Counted from the first letter of the stretch, positions 35,890 through 48,799 are shown. The stretch is DNA of 64,000 nt from Pterois miles (GCA_947000775.1 CAMQGK010000559.1:1544001-1608000), one strand, 5' to 3'. Notes: generated by a model from the sequence alone, not told the origin. Translations and numbers: made by a program.

Positions 35890-38800
35890 AAGTAAGTTCC
35901 ATCACAGTTGCCTCTGTAGTTCCTGTTGCAAGATATAATTTAATTTCCATATTTACTTATATTATTGTTATATTTGTATTGTACTTATTCCCATAAGAAA
36001 TTGGTAGGTTGTAGAACACTAAATAATTTCACAATTTAACAGTCAAACAATCAAAAAGTCTTGGTGTTTCACAGACAGACTGTTTCAAAGCTCTTGGTAT
36101 TGATCCAGCGAGTGTAACTTTGAATAAGCCTCTATGTGTGCAGCTTTGTGATATAAAACATTTTGCACTGACAACAGCTCGACAAATATTTTATGCCACT
36201 CAGGTCCCATAGAAAAAAATTAAAAAGCATGACCCGTGATTTTATCATGCTTTGTTACTCAGGTGACATGCTTGTTTATGACATGTCTTGAATGTATTGA
36301 CTGTACTGTAGATACTGTAATTGTACTGTAAAAATGTTAAAGTGGTGTGAGAACATCTTTCTGTGCAAGTAAACTGAATACAGAGGTTTTAAAGTGAGTC
36401 TTTATCTTTGTATTACACTGTGTACAATGGAGTTATTAAACTTCGGATAAGCTTTTACTGAGCTCTTTAGATAATAAATGTGAAATAACAAAGCTTATCA
36501 TTCAAGGTTCAAGGATCATCTAGTCATTTTGCAACACAGAGGGGACGTACAGTATAACTGACTAGTCTTTTAAGGAGAGAGGGGCTTAAAGAGACAGGCA
36601 CTAAAATGGAGCAGACAGCAGGTTAATACAGGTATATTCAGATAGACAGTATGAGCAAAAGAACATTTTGAATTTGACATCTACATTGCCCATTAATTTT
36701 AACTATTTGAGCGCCATGCATCATTGATGTAAACTCAGAGTCCACTTCCTCCTTGGAGTCCTGTGCTGCGTCCTGCTGTCCGCCAGTCAAGAGCAGCGTG
36801 ATCCAGGATGCCACAATGAAGCCAGGTCTATGTAAAGATGTCGGCACTGCAGTCACCGATCCACAGCTGCTGGGTAACTAGCTCTACATTGACCAGCAAC
36901 AACAGCAAAATGCTGCCTACACATTAATGCATCAGTATTAATCTAATAATGTCTTATACTATATAATAGATACATCCATCAGGGCAGGAGCACAAGTTTT
37001 ACCTTTGATAGAACATCTTGATGGTTATAGTTCTGTTGTTTACTTAAGTAGGACTTTATTTGCTGGACTTATTTTGTTTATTTTTACATTGTGGTTTTGG
37101 TACTTGGAGTGGCATTTTTTTCTGGTTCCCAAAATAAGTTGTAGGCACAGTAACCTCAGTCTGACATGAATGACAGGAGATGTAATCCAGTTTAAAAACA
37201 TTTACTGAAAAAAGTTTCACATTACATTGTTTCAAACAGTAGAAACACTATATGCTCCCATACCTAATGCAGCTCTCTGCACATAACGTCACTCAATACA
37301 TTAAAGGGAGCATCAGTCATCAACATTCAATATACATGCAATTGTCTTGTTACCATTTTATACATTACCAATGTCTGATACACTGACTTTAAATTATGGA
37401 TTTTGCATGTTATGCTCACAGACTGACTTACAGCAGGCTACTTTTACTTAAATAACACATCTGAGGACTTCTTCCACAACTGAATTACAGGTATCAATGT
37501 CTGTCTGCTGGTGTCCTGTGTGTGTGTGTTTGATTCCAACAAGGATAATTAATAAATATAGAAGATAAAAAGCTTCTAATTTAAGTTATTATTCATGTGG
37601 TGACACTGACTCTTTATTAGTAAGAGCCTACTGAAAGACATCAGCTGTCGTTCCAATGTTTCACCACAAGATGGAAACAAAAGATCAGAGAAAAATGGCA
37701 CCCAAGTTGAATTATTCCCTGCTTTGTCATGAGGAACCCAACGTTATCATTATTATTATCATTAATGGTTGTATCAATAGTAATAGTACTATCATTTCGT
37801 ACGAATTATGATCACTTTTGGTTGGATGTCTGTTTTCTGGTACATTTCAGCATTTGTTGTTTTTGCTGTTTCTGAACAAATTGCATTAATTAGAAAAGAA
37901 AAATAGAAATCACTTGTCACTTTTATCCTTTTGCAAATAGTCCAAAATTTTTATTTATTTTTGTTATGTTTATTTTTTTCGTTTGCTATGTTTGGGCCAA
38001 CTAACAGAACAGAAAGGGCGTTACATGTAAGCACCCTTTCATAGGTAAATCAAAGCTTTGACATTAAACCGCTGACCTTCCCCGAGGAGTGTGCAAGGTT
38101 ACTTTTGTGAGTGTGTGTGTTTTTTAGTAGGTCTGCCGGTAGATTCTGGCTCAGTAAACATTTGGCCAGAGCCTTGTGTACCATGTTCTAATTGAAGTGG
38201 ACTACTTCCTGCCAATTAGTGAAACACTCCTTGAGCTTTAAAGGGAAAACCCAAAGGGTACAGTGTCTAGAGGCCTCTTTGAAATATGCACTGGAAAAAA
38301 TTAATAATTTGGCTATCCAACATCAAGCAAGGAAATAATTAGGTTTTTTTTTCCTCTTTCGTCCTGGTTTTGAACTAGCACTGCACGTAGTTTTACCAGG
38401 TCAAGGTAACATGATGATGAAGAGGAGCAGTGGGGGAAACCTGTAACTGTCGGACAGCAGAGGGCAGCATGGTGGTGAGGTAAGACAACACTTACAACTC
38501 TGGAAAACACAGCTTAAACATCTGATCCTTTTGTCAGACTTGGTTTATAACATGAGAACTCTGTAGAAAGTGGTGGATCAAAGAATACTCTATGTACTGT
38601 TTTACAAACTTATACACATTTTTACTTTTCATTGTTCAAATACAGTATACAGTATGCTACAGACAGTTTACATTTAGTTTGTCCATTTGAAATACTAGAA
38701 ATTTACATTTACATAGCTTATTTTATATTTATTCATGTTTATGTTCAAGCCCAATATTTTAACTTGCACTATTTTATGTCTTAGATGTTCACTTGTGTGA

Positions 38801-39830
38801 TTTTCCTTTTTTAAATACATATTTAATGAGAGTTGTTGAAGAGCACCTGCAGATTTTCACTGCCAATGACTGCTTTGTTGTAATTGTTGTGCATCTAATA
38901 AATAATGACTGTTGAAAAAGTTGCATCTAATGTAATAGGGACTGATGACCTGTGGTGCTACTCTCAAAAAAAAAAATCCTTCATCTATGTTGTCATTTGA
39001 ATCCTGTTCTATCATTTTCCATGTTATCTCAGTGCAGACACACACGGGTCTTCAGTACCTCCCCAAATACAAAGACTGCTCTTCTTCTGTCTTCATAATC
39101 TGACAGAGTGGCATGCTTCACATTCCACATCGTGTTTCCCCCTAAAATGTATTTAATAACCACGACAAACCAATGATTTAATTTGCAGAGAAGTTCTGTT
39201 TTTTGCAGATATATTCATTGTCAAAACCAAAACCACCGGATGGCACAGCTGCTGACAAATACAAAAGTCATTCATACAGTATTTTGTGCAGTCTCACTGG
39301 CGTTCAAAGACATTTTAAGGCAGTATGAGCTGGCATTTATACATTATACATAGTTGCATATTCAAGCACATATTTCAAAAACATATAAATACATAAAGTA
39401 TTTAACAAACTATTCAGTGCATTTTATATGTATCTGTATTGCAACAGAAACTAAATAAATATCACTATATTCCAGCATATAAGACAAGAAAAGACAGAAC
39501 AATTAACATCTGTCATATACAGTACAGTCTTATAGTTAAAAAAATACATATTTCTTTACTTTCTTGTTTTACACTAAATGTATGATGTTATTGTTGATTT
39601 CAAACTTTGAATTTGTGAGTATAGTTTCTGTGAGAAAATTGGTAACACTGTAATGTAGTAATTATTGTAATTCATAACATGGTGCTACAACAGGCTACTG
39701 CTTCTTTGAAACACTGGTACAAAGTGGAGTCTTGACCAAATGCTGGAGCACTGCTATACAGCTGAGAGACTTATAGTCTCTTATAACGTAGAAGTCTTAT
39801 TGTCCTCTGTCTTTGTAGTCGAAGACACTT
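35890..39830. other. Intergenic between convergent b4galnt1 and slc26a10
   Basis: No coding exon seen. The right part probably contains the slc26a10 3' UTR (minus strand; minus-strand ATTAAA candidates at about 39154 and 39175). The rest is AT-rich without recognisable genes. Confidence 0.5.
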
Positions 39831-39867
39831 GGTTAATGGGAGCATGACTCATCGCCGTCGTCCTGGC

Positions 39868-42800
39868 TCATACCCAAACAGTCGTGGTGTTCTCCGGAGG
39901 TTTTTCCTGCGGCAGACAACAAACGTTACATCATTTGTTTAGGAAAATCTAAGTCATTAGAAATCAAAGTATTTTTATATTTGTGAATTTTCTAGCTTAC
40001 CTTCTGCTGTTGAATATACATCACTGCATCATGAACAGTAACGAAAATATGTTGAGGGTTCATGTAGGTCATTAGACCACTGGACGTTAGGATCTTTAAG
40101 ACGCTCTCTAAGGGGATAGAAATCAGTGATCAGAGTTTGCTCTATGAAAGTGAATAAACTAGAATAAACTGAGAATACAATACACAAAATTATTAGTAAA
40201 GAAAGACTTTTACCGTTGCAGTTTGCCAAATATACATGAACTCCAACTTTTTGGCATTCAGTGCACATCTGAAAAAACAAAAAAACAAAAGCAATCATGT
40301 TGACACCATGCATGAAGAAATGGAGAGAAGTCCACACAGTTCAGTTTGAAGCATGATGTCTTGCTTTAGTAGACTAACCTGTGTAAAGAGTCTCGCTCCA
40401 GCCACATCGACAAATGTCACACTGCTGCAATCGATTAACACTGCCTGAACGTCACTCTCAGATGTCTCTACAGAAAAGAAAAAAGGACGTGAAAGGAAAG
40501 CTTGAAATTATCTGCAGCACATGACTACAAAACATTTGTAGTGGCCAAATAACTGTTGTAGATCTCGTTATTTAGGACTGCTTATTTAGTAGTGTTTTTG
40601 TTCGTTTTCGTTACGTACCAGATTTAAAGAACTCATGTTCTGAAGAAAACGATGTGTTTGCAATGCCTCTTTCCTAAACAACAGTGGAGAGAGAAAAAAA
40701 AAACACTCAAATCAAATTTTACAGAGTGAACTGTATATATACAGTACAAATATCATTCAGTGATTTTGGGGCTGTCCTCGACCAAAGAAACTCTTAGTCG
40801 ACTAATCGATTAGTTGATTTAATCGACTGTAAAAGTGAGTTTCTCCAAAAAGTATTACACAGAATTCTTGTTTTTAGAAATGTTTACATAAATTTCTTAA
40901 AAAGACATCATTCAGCATGAAAAGGCATAAAATTGACCAACCAACTAAAGGCGTGTTAGTCGACTAAGACTAAAACACCTGATTAGTCAACTAAGACTAA
41001 AACACCTGATTAATCGACTAATCCACAAAGAGAGAGCGGCCCTACAGTGATTGTCGTAGCCATACCACAGTGCTGACGGTGGCTTCTCTCTCCCTTTTCT
41101 CCAGGGCTTTCCTGGCTTTCTCCCGGCTGCGGATCTTCTCTGGCGTCAGGCCCAGCAGCCGACTCATCTCCTCTCTGAAGAAGCTGCGGTTGCCGTAGTA
41201 AATTGGCCCGTTGTAAGTCAGGATCTTCACTCCGGGTACCTCATAGCACTAAAAGGAAAACAGGGGCATCCCAACTTCATTCTAGGACAGGCTGCATCGT
41301 CTCTGAGAATAGGATTTTCACTTTCTGTTGGATTAATAAATGAAGCAGTAGTAGTGTCCTCTCACCTTGCTGTGGTTCTCCAGAGGTCTGTAAATTTCTG
41401 TGTTGCTTGCTCGACCAAGCACCGAACAACCAGCCCTGTTGGACCATTGAAGGCATTATAACTTATGATCGACACAGTTTGAGAAGTATGAAGTGATTCT
41501 CTATTTCTCTGCCACAACTATTAGTTCAGAGCTCTAATAGAGAAATAAAATTCTCAGATGGTTATAATTTGTCTGTTTCTGGCGCTTTATACTTTTACAT
41601 AATTCTTGCCATAGATTAGTGCGATCTTCTCAGTTCATGTTTAATGACTCAGATGTACTGTACATGGTATTTACTTGCAAGAGTACCAGCTGGATTGCAC
41701 CATAGTATTGACACACAAAGAATGGAAACTGAACCTTTGTGTGCGGCAGATGACGGTCATCATGGAGAAAACCACTCCGATAGCGAGGCCCAGATCCACG
41801 TTGAGCACCACTACAGAGAGCCAGGTCACCACCCAAACCATCTACACAAACCAGAGAGAATTGTCATGTCAGGATATAACAATTAACAATGGAGGGATGT
41901 CAGAAGATCATGGTTAATTTCAGCCTAGTAATCAGTGTGTGCAGCTGGTGCTCTTGATCTAGCTCATGATCCCATGGCTCTTATTGGCTGGAAGTGTGTT
42001 TATTTCGAATAATCTTGCACTGTGACGTAGCAGTTATTATTTAAGGAGGCATGCATCCATCTGTCAGCAGGCAGCTGATTCAGATGGTATGAAAACCTGT
42101 GTGAACTCACACAACTCCAGCTAAACTAAGCTAAAAAGAGTGATGTCCAGTTTTGAGAGGTTCTCCATCATTGAAACTGCAGACTAGAGAGGTAAAATGT
42201 TGCTGTAAGCACATATGAGATGAGGTGAAGTAATGCCTTGTAAATGACCCCAGCCTTAGCAGGATAATATGATCCAGTATGTGAAGATACTGAAAAGCCC
42301 AATTAGCTGTGCTTTATGGGTCAGTTGTTGACCTAATGGGAACTAGGGAGCTAATTAATCATCTTCCTTTCGTTCTCTTGAGTTTTAGATTTGTGCATGG
42401 GGACCATATTGCAGAATACACTTGTATGTGTGTCTTATATTGTTGTACTAATCTAATGCCTTACAAAGTCAATCTTGCTGATTCTCCACAGTTCAGGTAA
42501 GTCCTGGAACTGCAGGAACATCTGCCTGAGGCTGGTGACGTTGATGCATGCCAAGACTGCCTGGGGAGAGAGATAACAGGATGAGATGAGTGAACTTTTC
42601 CTCTCTCTCTTTCTCTAATTCTTACACAGATACACACATGTAAAACACACCTTAGGTAGGAAGTAGAAGAGCGGTCCGATCAGTAGTAGGACGATCAGAA
42701 CAACCAGACTTGTGAACAAGCCGGAGAGCTGCAGAAACATACATGACACACAACCCTTAATGGAAATCACAGCGCATTTCATAAGTTAGTTTTCTTTATG

Positions 42801-45800
42801 CATGTAAAATGTCGGCAAAGTTACAAAGCCTAAAGTCCACACCAAATAGAGTTACTGTCCCTCACAGAAACACTGCTCCTACAGCCTGAACGACACATTC
42901 TCATCTCAACTCGTCACATACCGGTTTAGGAAACTACATGGTCGGGCTCAAAACTACTACATTTGTACAGTGAAAATGAAACTGAACGTTGTGAACACAG
43001 GACACAAATGAACAGCTGATTGTACCGTCATGCACGGGACATAAACAACGGTCTCCTGGATGAAAATGTTGGGTTAGTTGGACCCATCCACCTCCCGCTA
43101 GCATTTTTTGAACATTAAAGCATGTAAACATGTTGGAGTAGAAACTCAAAATCCAAGTATGAACCTGAAAACGTTTTGCTGCTGTGCTGTTGAAAGCGTC
43201 AGTAAACACAACCTAAATATAGTTTTTAGTTTTTGACCTTGTATTAAAAGGATCAATTTGAGAGTGATGAATAGAGTGTTTTCTGTTGATATCTGAATTG
43301 CAGATCGCACTTTTATTAATGCAAAGAGCCTGCCAGTGGCTTGTGTGTGTGGCACACTTATCTGGCTGTAAATCATGTACACTACCTGAGTGTATCCTCC
43401 AGCACTTTCGAGTATATTAGTGGTGGCCAGAGTGGCAGAGCTGGGGAAGCAGGTAAAAAAAGAAGACACTGTATTGGAGATGCCATGAGCGAGGAGCTCC
43501 TGAAAATCAAGCACAGGTTCAAAACAGATGATTAACATTATTAATAGATGATTAGTGTAAATCTAACATGTCAACAAACAGCTGCTGTGATGTTCTCACA
43601 CTTTACCTGGTTGGGATGTATGGAATATCCATGTTTATCAGCATAGATCATCGCCAGTGAGACAGACACGGCATAACCGACAAACGTTATGGCCACTGTG
43701 TCTCCAGCGATGTCAGGGAAAGTGTGCAAGGCAGGCATCCGTGGCCTTGGGAATCTGCAGATAGGAGGATTAAAAGTGAACTCCTAGAAGCTACTGAGCT
43801 CATCATTGTTTTGAGGTCCAAATCTAAAATGATTACCCAGCTGGGATGTGGCCAACTATCTCAATGTTGTATGTAGAGTCCAGCGAGGAGGCGTATGCCA
43901 CACCTGTAGCAATAATCACCTGAAGAATGCAGCAGAAACCCATGACTTAATGTATGACCTGTTGATTAATGGACCGTCAGCATTCCTAAATCTAGTTGAC
44001 TAACCGTGAGGATCTCCACAGGAATAGGTGTACGCAGCCGCTGCCGGTAACGTGTGTTGATCTCCTTAACTGGCACCAGAACAGCCAGACACACCAAGGA
44101 GATGAGCAGCTCCGTCATGTTGGTGTGAGGCAGGTTCTCCATCACTGACGCTAAAGTCTGAACACAGCAGGCAGCGAGCTGAGAGCAAACTGACACAAAA
44201 CCACAAAATAACATGTTCGAGCATGTCATCATCTTAAAACGCTGCTCACCTTGAAGAGGGAGAAGGTCCCAGTGTGGCGAGGGAGCCGCAGTCCCAGCAT
44301 GCTTTGCAGCTGTGAGACGGTGACATGGAAGGCAGCAGCGCTGGTGAAAGCCTTAACAATTGGCTCTGACAGATAGGTGGAGAGGAAGCCCAGCTGAAGA
44401 CCAAACATACAGAGCTGTGGCACAAGAGATTAACATGTAATTATGAGCTGTGTCGTAACAAAAAGACAAATCTGCCATGGCACTTGAATTTCGTGTTAAA
44501 TCCATGGATTCTCTGCATCTATTTTACCATAATAATTCCTGAGAGGAGGGCTACAGCTGAGGCAACTCCAATCCTCTGGGCCTCGAAGTCGGCCGCTTCA
44601 GACGAACTGGAGTTCATGTCCAGAGGAGTGGGAACCAGCTGCTCCACCACAGAGCCAGTCATCAGACTAACCACAGCAAAGGTACCTGAGAACAGACCTG
44701 TCATCTCAGTAACAGTAGAAAACATAATAACTGATGCATTAAGTTCAGGCCAGGGTGCATGCATGAGATATAATGCACTCCTCTTGATTCATGATGCTCT
44801 ATAGATGTTATGTGGACACAAGTCTCACCTGTGGACACGTGGCGACCTGTGCCAAAGATCATATAGAGGACGACAGGGAAGAAGGAGGTGTAAAGGCCAA
44901 ATATTGGTGCGACGGATGTGAGTAATGCGAAGGCCATGCCTGTTGAGGGAGGGACATTCGAAAAGACAATTTAGCTGTAAACATTTTTTCAAATCTATAT
45001 TCAGAATGTAAAATCTGTATCATCGTCATTACATTATGTTATGTCTTTATGTCATTATATCTTGCTAACTGAGTAAAAAATAATGATGATAGAAGTGACT
45101 GACACTACAACAAATGTAGACTGTATTGACTTTCACTGAGACAATGTACATTTTGACAGTTTAGCTATAGAAATAAGTTCATTATTATATTACATTAAGT
45201 CTTGCTAACTGAGTACAGTAATAATAATAGAACTGACTGACACGACAACAAATGTAGACTATTATTTCACAACAATTAACAATTTCTGTCTTTTCATTTT
45301 CCAATATTTTCATTTCTTACCATCACAGTATTTTTTATACTTTTTATTATTCCTTGTATTCTTATCATAATCATTTTGGTACTGCTATTAATGCTAATAA
45401 ATCTTGGTTCGGGGGCGGCAGTAGCTCAGTCTGTAGGGAGTTGGCTTGGGAACCGGAGGGTCACCGGTTCAAGTCCCGACATGGACCAAAAACTGAGTGT
45501 GAACTGGTAGCTGGAGAGGTGCCAGTTTACCTCTTGGGCACTGCCGAGGTGCCCCTGAGCAAGGCACCAAACCCCCAACTGCTCGGGGCGCTTGTCAGGA
45601 GCAGCCCCCTCACTCTGACGTCTCTCCATTAATGCATGTATGTGTGTTTCAGGTCTGCATGTACCATGTATGAGTTTAACAGAGTGTAAATTGAATTTCC
45701 CCATTGTGGGACTAATAAAGGTAGATCTTCTTCTCTTCTTCTTCTTCTTCTTCCGTTTATTAATCAATAATAACTGTGTGCATTGTTGATGTTATTTATT

Positions 45801-46282
45801 CAATATTATTAATTATTTTATTAGATCATTTTAATTATTATAATTGGGCTACTTATTATTTTATTCCATTATTATTGTTATTATTATCAGTTTGATGTTG
45901 GTGTTATTAATATTATTAAATCCTGGCTCATTTTATTCTATTATATAACATGTTATATCATGTAATGATTATTAATCACCTGTATTTTGATCCTGATGAT
46001 ACATAACATTATCTCACCTTGCGGGATGTGGAGAATGCCAACCGTCAGTCCCCCAACAGTGTCTCCTAAAATCCATTTCTTCAGTCTGTATCTCGGCAGC
46101 CAGTTAAAAATGGGCACTCTCTCCCTCAACAGGTGAAGGCAGGCTCGCCTTGAACACCTGCACCTCCCGGCGAGCTTGTCCCGGAGCCGCAGACTCCCAC
46201 TGGTGTTATCATCGGAGCCGTAGGCCTGTTTGAAGCGATCCTCCGTGTAAATATTCCTGTACACGGCCACAGACGCGCTCAT
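39868..46282 (-). CDS. slc26a10: SLC26A10-type anion transporter (SulP/STAS family)
   Basis: Multi-pass membrane protein of the SLC26 anion-exchanger family; its substrate is unknown. Eighteen in-phase coding exons, 691 residues: 46282-46018, 44939-44829, 44685-44528, 44414-44250, 44157-44005, 43919-43837, 43754-43607, 43499-43386, 42728-42651, 42560-42465, 41841-41735, 41435-41366, 41248-41066, 40673-40619, 40467-40379, 40268-40214, 40107-40001, 39906-39868. Family blocks: FGLYTSFFPVVLYMIFGTGR, HIPAGFPRPRMPALHTFPD, LSGLFTSLVVLIVLLLIGPLF, CSVLGR-NTEIYRPLE. The C-terminal STAS domain contains VLIDCSSVTFVDVAGARLF. Its place next to b4galnt1 matches mammalian SLC26A10. At residue 387, Thr stands where prestin has Arg399. 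The human gene is regarded as a pseudogene, whereas this copy is open throughout. The last exon is short (12 codons, ending VWV) and its frame rests on one acceptor. Confidence 0.9.
40766..41044. mobile_element. hAT-like MITE with 8-bp target duplication (slc26a10 intron)
   Basis: The direct repeat cagtgatt is at 40758-40765 and 41045-41052. The termini are imperfect inverted repeats: ttggggctgtcctc on the left, and tagggccgctctc reading inwards from the right. The interior has gtcgactaatcgattag-type words and a 27-bp-spaced internal duplication (40964-40985 and 40991-41012). It is non-coding and ends 13 bp from the donor of the exon that stops at 41066. Confidence 0.8.
42893..43105 (+). repeat. 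Interspersed repeat related to left part of 60258-60855
   Basis: It shares 'tctcaactc.tcacataccg', tttgtacagtgaaaatg, 'aggacac...' and ggtctcctggatgaaa with 60280-60460. It lies in an slc26a10 intron (42729-43385). Confidence 0.6.
45411..45754 (+). mobile_element. tRNA-derived SINE (slc26a10 intron 1)
   Basis: The tRNA-like head has an A box tagctcagtct (45422-45432) and a B box ggttcaagtcc (45466-45476), the RNA polymerase III promoter pair. The body contains gcccctgagcaaggcaccaa, seen in many percomorph SINEs. The tail 'aatttcccc...gggactaataaaggt' passes into (TTC)n. It cannot be a real tRNA gene because no anticodon arm or acceptor pairing is preserved. No clear target duplication was found. 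Confidence 0.8.
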
Positions 46283-46367
46283 GTTGTCCCTGAAGAGATG
46301 CGCGCAGGGCGGCTCACTATGCAGACGCTGCTGTGGAGTCAGTAAAGCTGTTGACTATTGCAATACA

Positions 46368-46373
46368 TTTATA
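46368..46373 (-). promoter_or_regulatory. slc26a10: Probable slc26a10 TATA box
   Basis: On the minus strand, TATAAA(TG) lies about 86 bp upstream of the slc26a10 ATG, allowing a start site near 46340 and a short 5' UTR without an intron. It is supported by position only. Confidence 0.45.
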
Positions 46374-46614
46374 GCAGACTCTGCCCTGACCTCTAGAGCC
46401 ATTACATTTTCCTGTCTGACTCCTCTTAGCCAATGACATGGCTCAAAGCTCAACCTTTTTGTTACAGTGTTGGACAACTTTTTTTTTCACATCTTTGTCC
46501 TGCCTCAGACAAAATAAAGGTGTGCTGGTCCTGCGAAAAAAAAAAAAAAAAAAACTCTGGGTCCTACTGCTGGAAGGATTTGTTCAACAGAAATTCAGGA
46601 ATACAACCCCTCCT

Positions 46615-46615
46615 A

Positions 46616-46671
<56 letters not shown>
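46615..46671. repeat. (CA)n microsatellite
   Basis: About 28 uninterrupted CA units. The long open frames through it on both strands are artefacts of the repeat. A 19-base A-run lies at about 46535-46553. Confidence 0.97.
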
Positions 46672-46672
<1 letters not shown>

Positions 46673-47464
46673 ATCCTTTCCACTACTACACAATACATCC
46701 TCCCTCATGTCCTCCAGAGAGCTACGCGGGAGGTACAAGCTCAGAGGAGGCACAATTAAGTTATACAATGTATAGCACTGTGAAACGCCTACAGAGATCA
46801 AAGTGGCATTGTTGGTGGAGCCGAGGTGTAACCTCAAACCACGTCTGTTAGCGAGGAGTTCATTTCCGAGAGGGATGGATGTCTGTAATGGGTGGGTGTT
46901 TAAGGAAACGGGGGGTCTGGTACCCATGAGACCCCTGTGAAACTCAATCACACATGGCAGCCTGGTTCATGGATCAAACCACACCTTGACTCTGATCAGA
47001 GGTTGTGTGTGATGAGTGAGATGTTCTTTGTCAGACAGCAGGGAATACAAGGGAGCTTTGGATAAATATAAGATAAAACAGGACATGTGTGTCTACCGGT
47101 CATCATGTATTGTTTGCAAAATGTAGCTTGGAAATCTAAGCATCCCTTATGGTCCAAATATATCTTGACTGGTGGATATAGCACAAGAAAAAATTATCTC
47201 TGGTGTATAAGCCCGGTGTTGGGTGCTGTGAATGAACCTCTCCCATCTCGTGAGGCTACGTGAGGACATGCAGGCAATGCCACCGTTTTCTATTGTTGCA
47301 CAGGACAACACCCCTAAACCTTATCTAGAAGGGCGGAAAGTTTAAAGCCTTTCAAAATGTTCCCCTCCACACGTTCAACTCTACAGCAAAGACGACAAAA
47401 CATCTAGCAGTAAGCATTAAACTTCATTAAAATCCTGTACATACATGACCTTTGACCTCTGCAT

Positions 47465-47625
47465 TTCACCCTCAGCATTAGTTCAGAGTGCTGTGAAGCA
47501 GTCAGGGATCAACTTGGGGTTCAGTGTCTCGCTCATTCAACAGGCAGACAGGAGGAACCAGGCTCCAAACCACAAACTTTGTGGTTAAAGGACAACCCGC
47601 TCAACCCACTGAGCTACAGCACTTT
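47465..47625 (-). mobile_element. tRNA-derived SINE fragment
   Basis: Read on the minus strand, it begins gctgtagctcagtgggttga (A box at 47616-47605), then has a decayed B box ggtttggagcc (47571-47561). It continues 'ctggttcctcctgtctgcctgttgaa' and 'gacactgaacccc', the body of a common percomorph SINE. The tail is lost. Confidence 0.65.
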
Positions 47626-48184
47626 TATCTTGTTGCTACGTGGAGGTGAAAATGTCGTCCATCATCAACATGAATGCAACCCTAAGGTGTAATTTGCTGG
47701 GACTTCACAGGTGCCACAAAATACATGATCAAAATCAGAGTATGGTGTTCACCATACTGATAAATAGAATTACAGTATAGCGAGAACTATAAAAGCTGTG
47801 ATACCATTAAAAGGTCAAATATGAGGGAAAACCTCTTTTCTAGCCTTTAAGTTAAAGCTGTGAAGCCACTGTAATGTTTTCATCTGCGGTTCTGACTGAT
47901 CAAAGCTCAATCAACCAATTGACTTGCTTGACACACAGGTGTGGGTGTCGCTGTGTGACCTGTATGGTTATAATGTGTACCATCTGTGCACATTACCCAG
48001 TGTTATACCACCCTTTTTCAACGTGTAAGCAAACATACTTACCACTTAAAGATCCAGCAGATACTGAGCAACATTTATTAAGAGCTTTCTGTTTTTTTTG
48101 ATAGTAACAGACAGGTAAGACATGGAGAGAGATGGGATGACATGCAGCAGACTTGAACCTGTGCTACTGCGGTAAGAAGTCAGC

Positions 48185-48790
48185 CTTAAGGCCCTGAAAC
48201 ACCATGAGCTAGCGGTCAGACAGTTTGTGGCCGTTGATGAGCATCTGTCGGCATAGTTTTTGTTTGTATGTCCCGTACCATCAGCTAGTCTGCCTGTGTC
48301 AGAGGTTTTACACACAATTCAGAATCGGCTGCGGAGCTCGTCAATGAGAGAAATCACTTTGATTCACTGTTCAGCTCAAACAAATCAGTGCACGAGAAAA
48401 GAAACAGAGGTGAGGAAAGCAAGCAAACGAGTAAAGTCAAGAGGAAAACACAGAAGGCTCTTTTTTTATTATTTTTACAACAAGATGGCCGTCTGGAATG
48501 ACACGAAGTGGGAGTGAGTGTGATGTGAAATTAGATGGCAAATGCTGCTTTGTTTCATGTACGTATCATAATAGCTGCTTGCCCTGCGGTTTCCCTTTAT
48601 GAATGACGCATACAGACTACCGCGACCTGCTGGTGTGGAGAGTTATTTCCTCTCACGCAAGTGCAGGACGTACGTGCTAACTGGCTGTCGGCAGTCGTCT
48701 TTGCAGTGTGTTCAAATGCAACGTGACGCGACAATCAGCCTGTATCACCACTAGTTCTATGATGTCAGCTTGGTGTGTCTGGGCCTTTTA
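48185..48790. mobile_element. Non-autonomous TIR element, about 600 bp
   Basis: The left end (ttaaggccctgaaacacca) and the reverse complement of the right end (taaaaggcccagacacacca) form imperfect inverted repeats that continue into agct. The interior has 'gcggtcagacagt', 'gccgttg' and 'gtcggcagtcgtc' words. I recognise the termini from a widespread fish element. No transposase frame is present; the 85-codon frame at 48260-48517 resembles nothing. Confidence 0.65.
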
Positions 48791-48799
48791 TGGAACCCA

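Noticed and set aside
45420..45490. Possible tRNA gene
   Set aside because: A and B boxes are present, but the anticodon arm and acceptor stem do not form and a SINE body follows.
46433..46951. Frames of 108-137 codons on both strands
   Set aside because: They run through the (CA)n microsatellite, which is open in several frames by nature (His-Thr or Val-Cys repeats).
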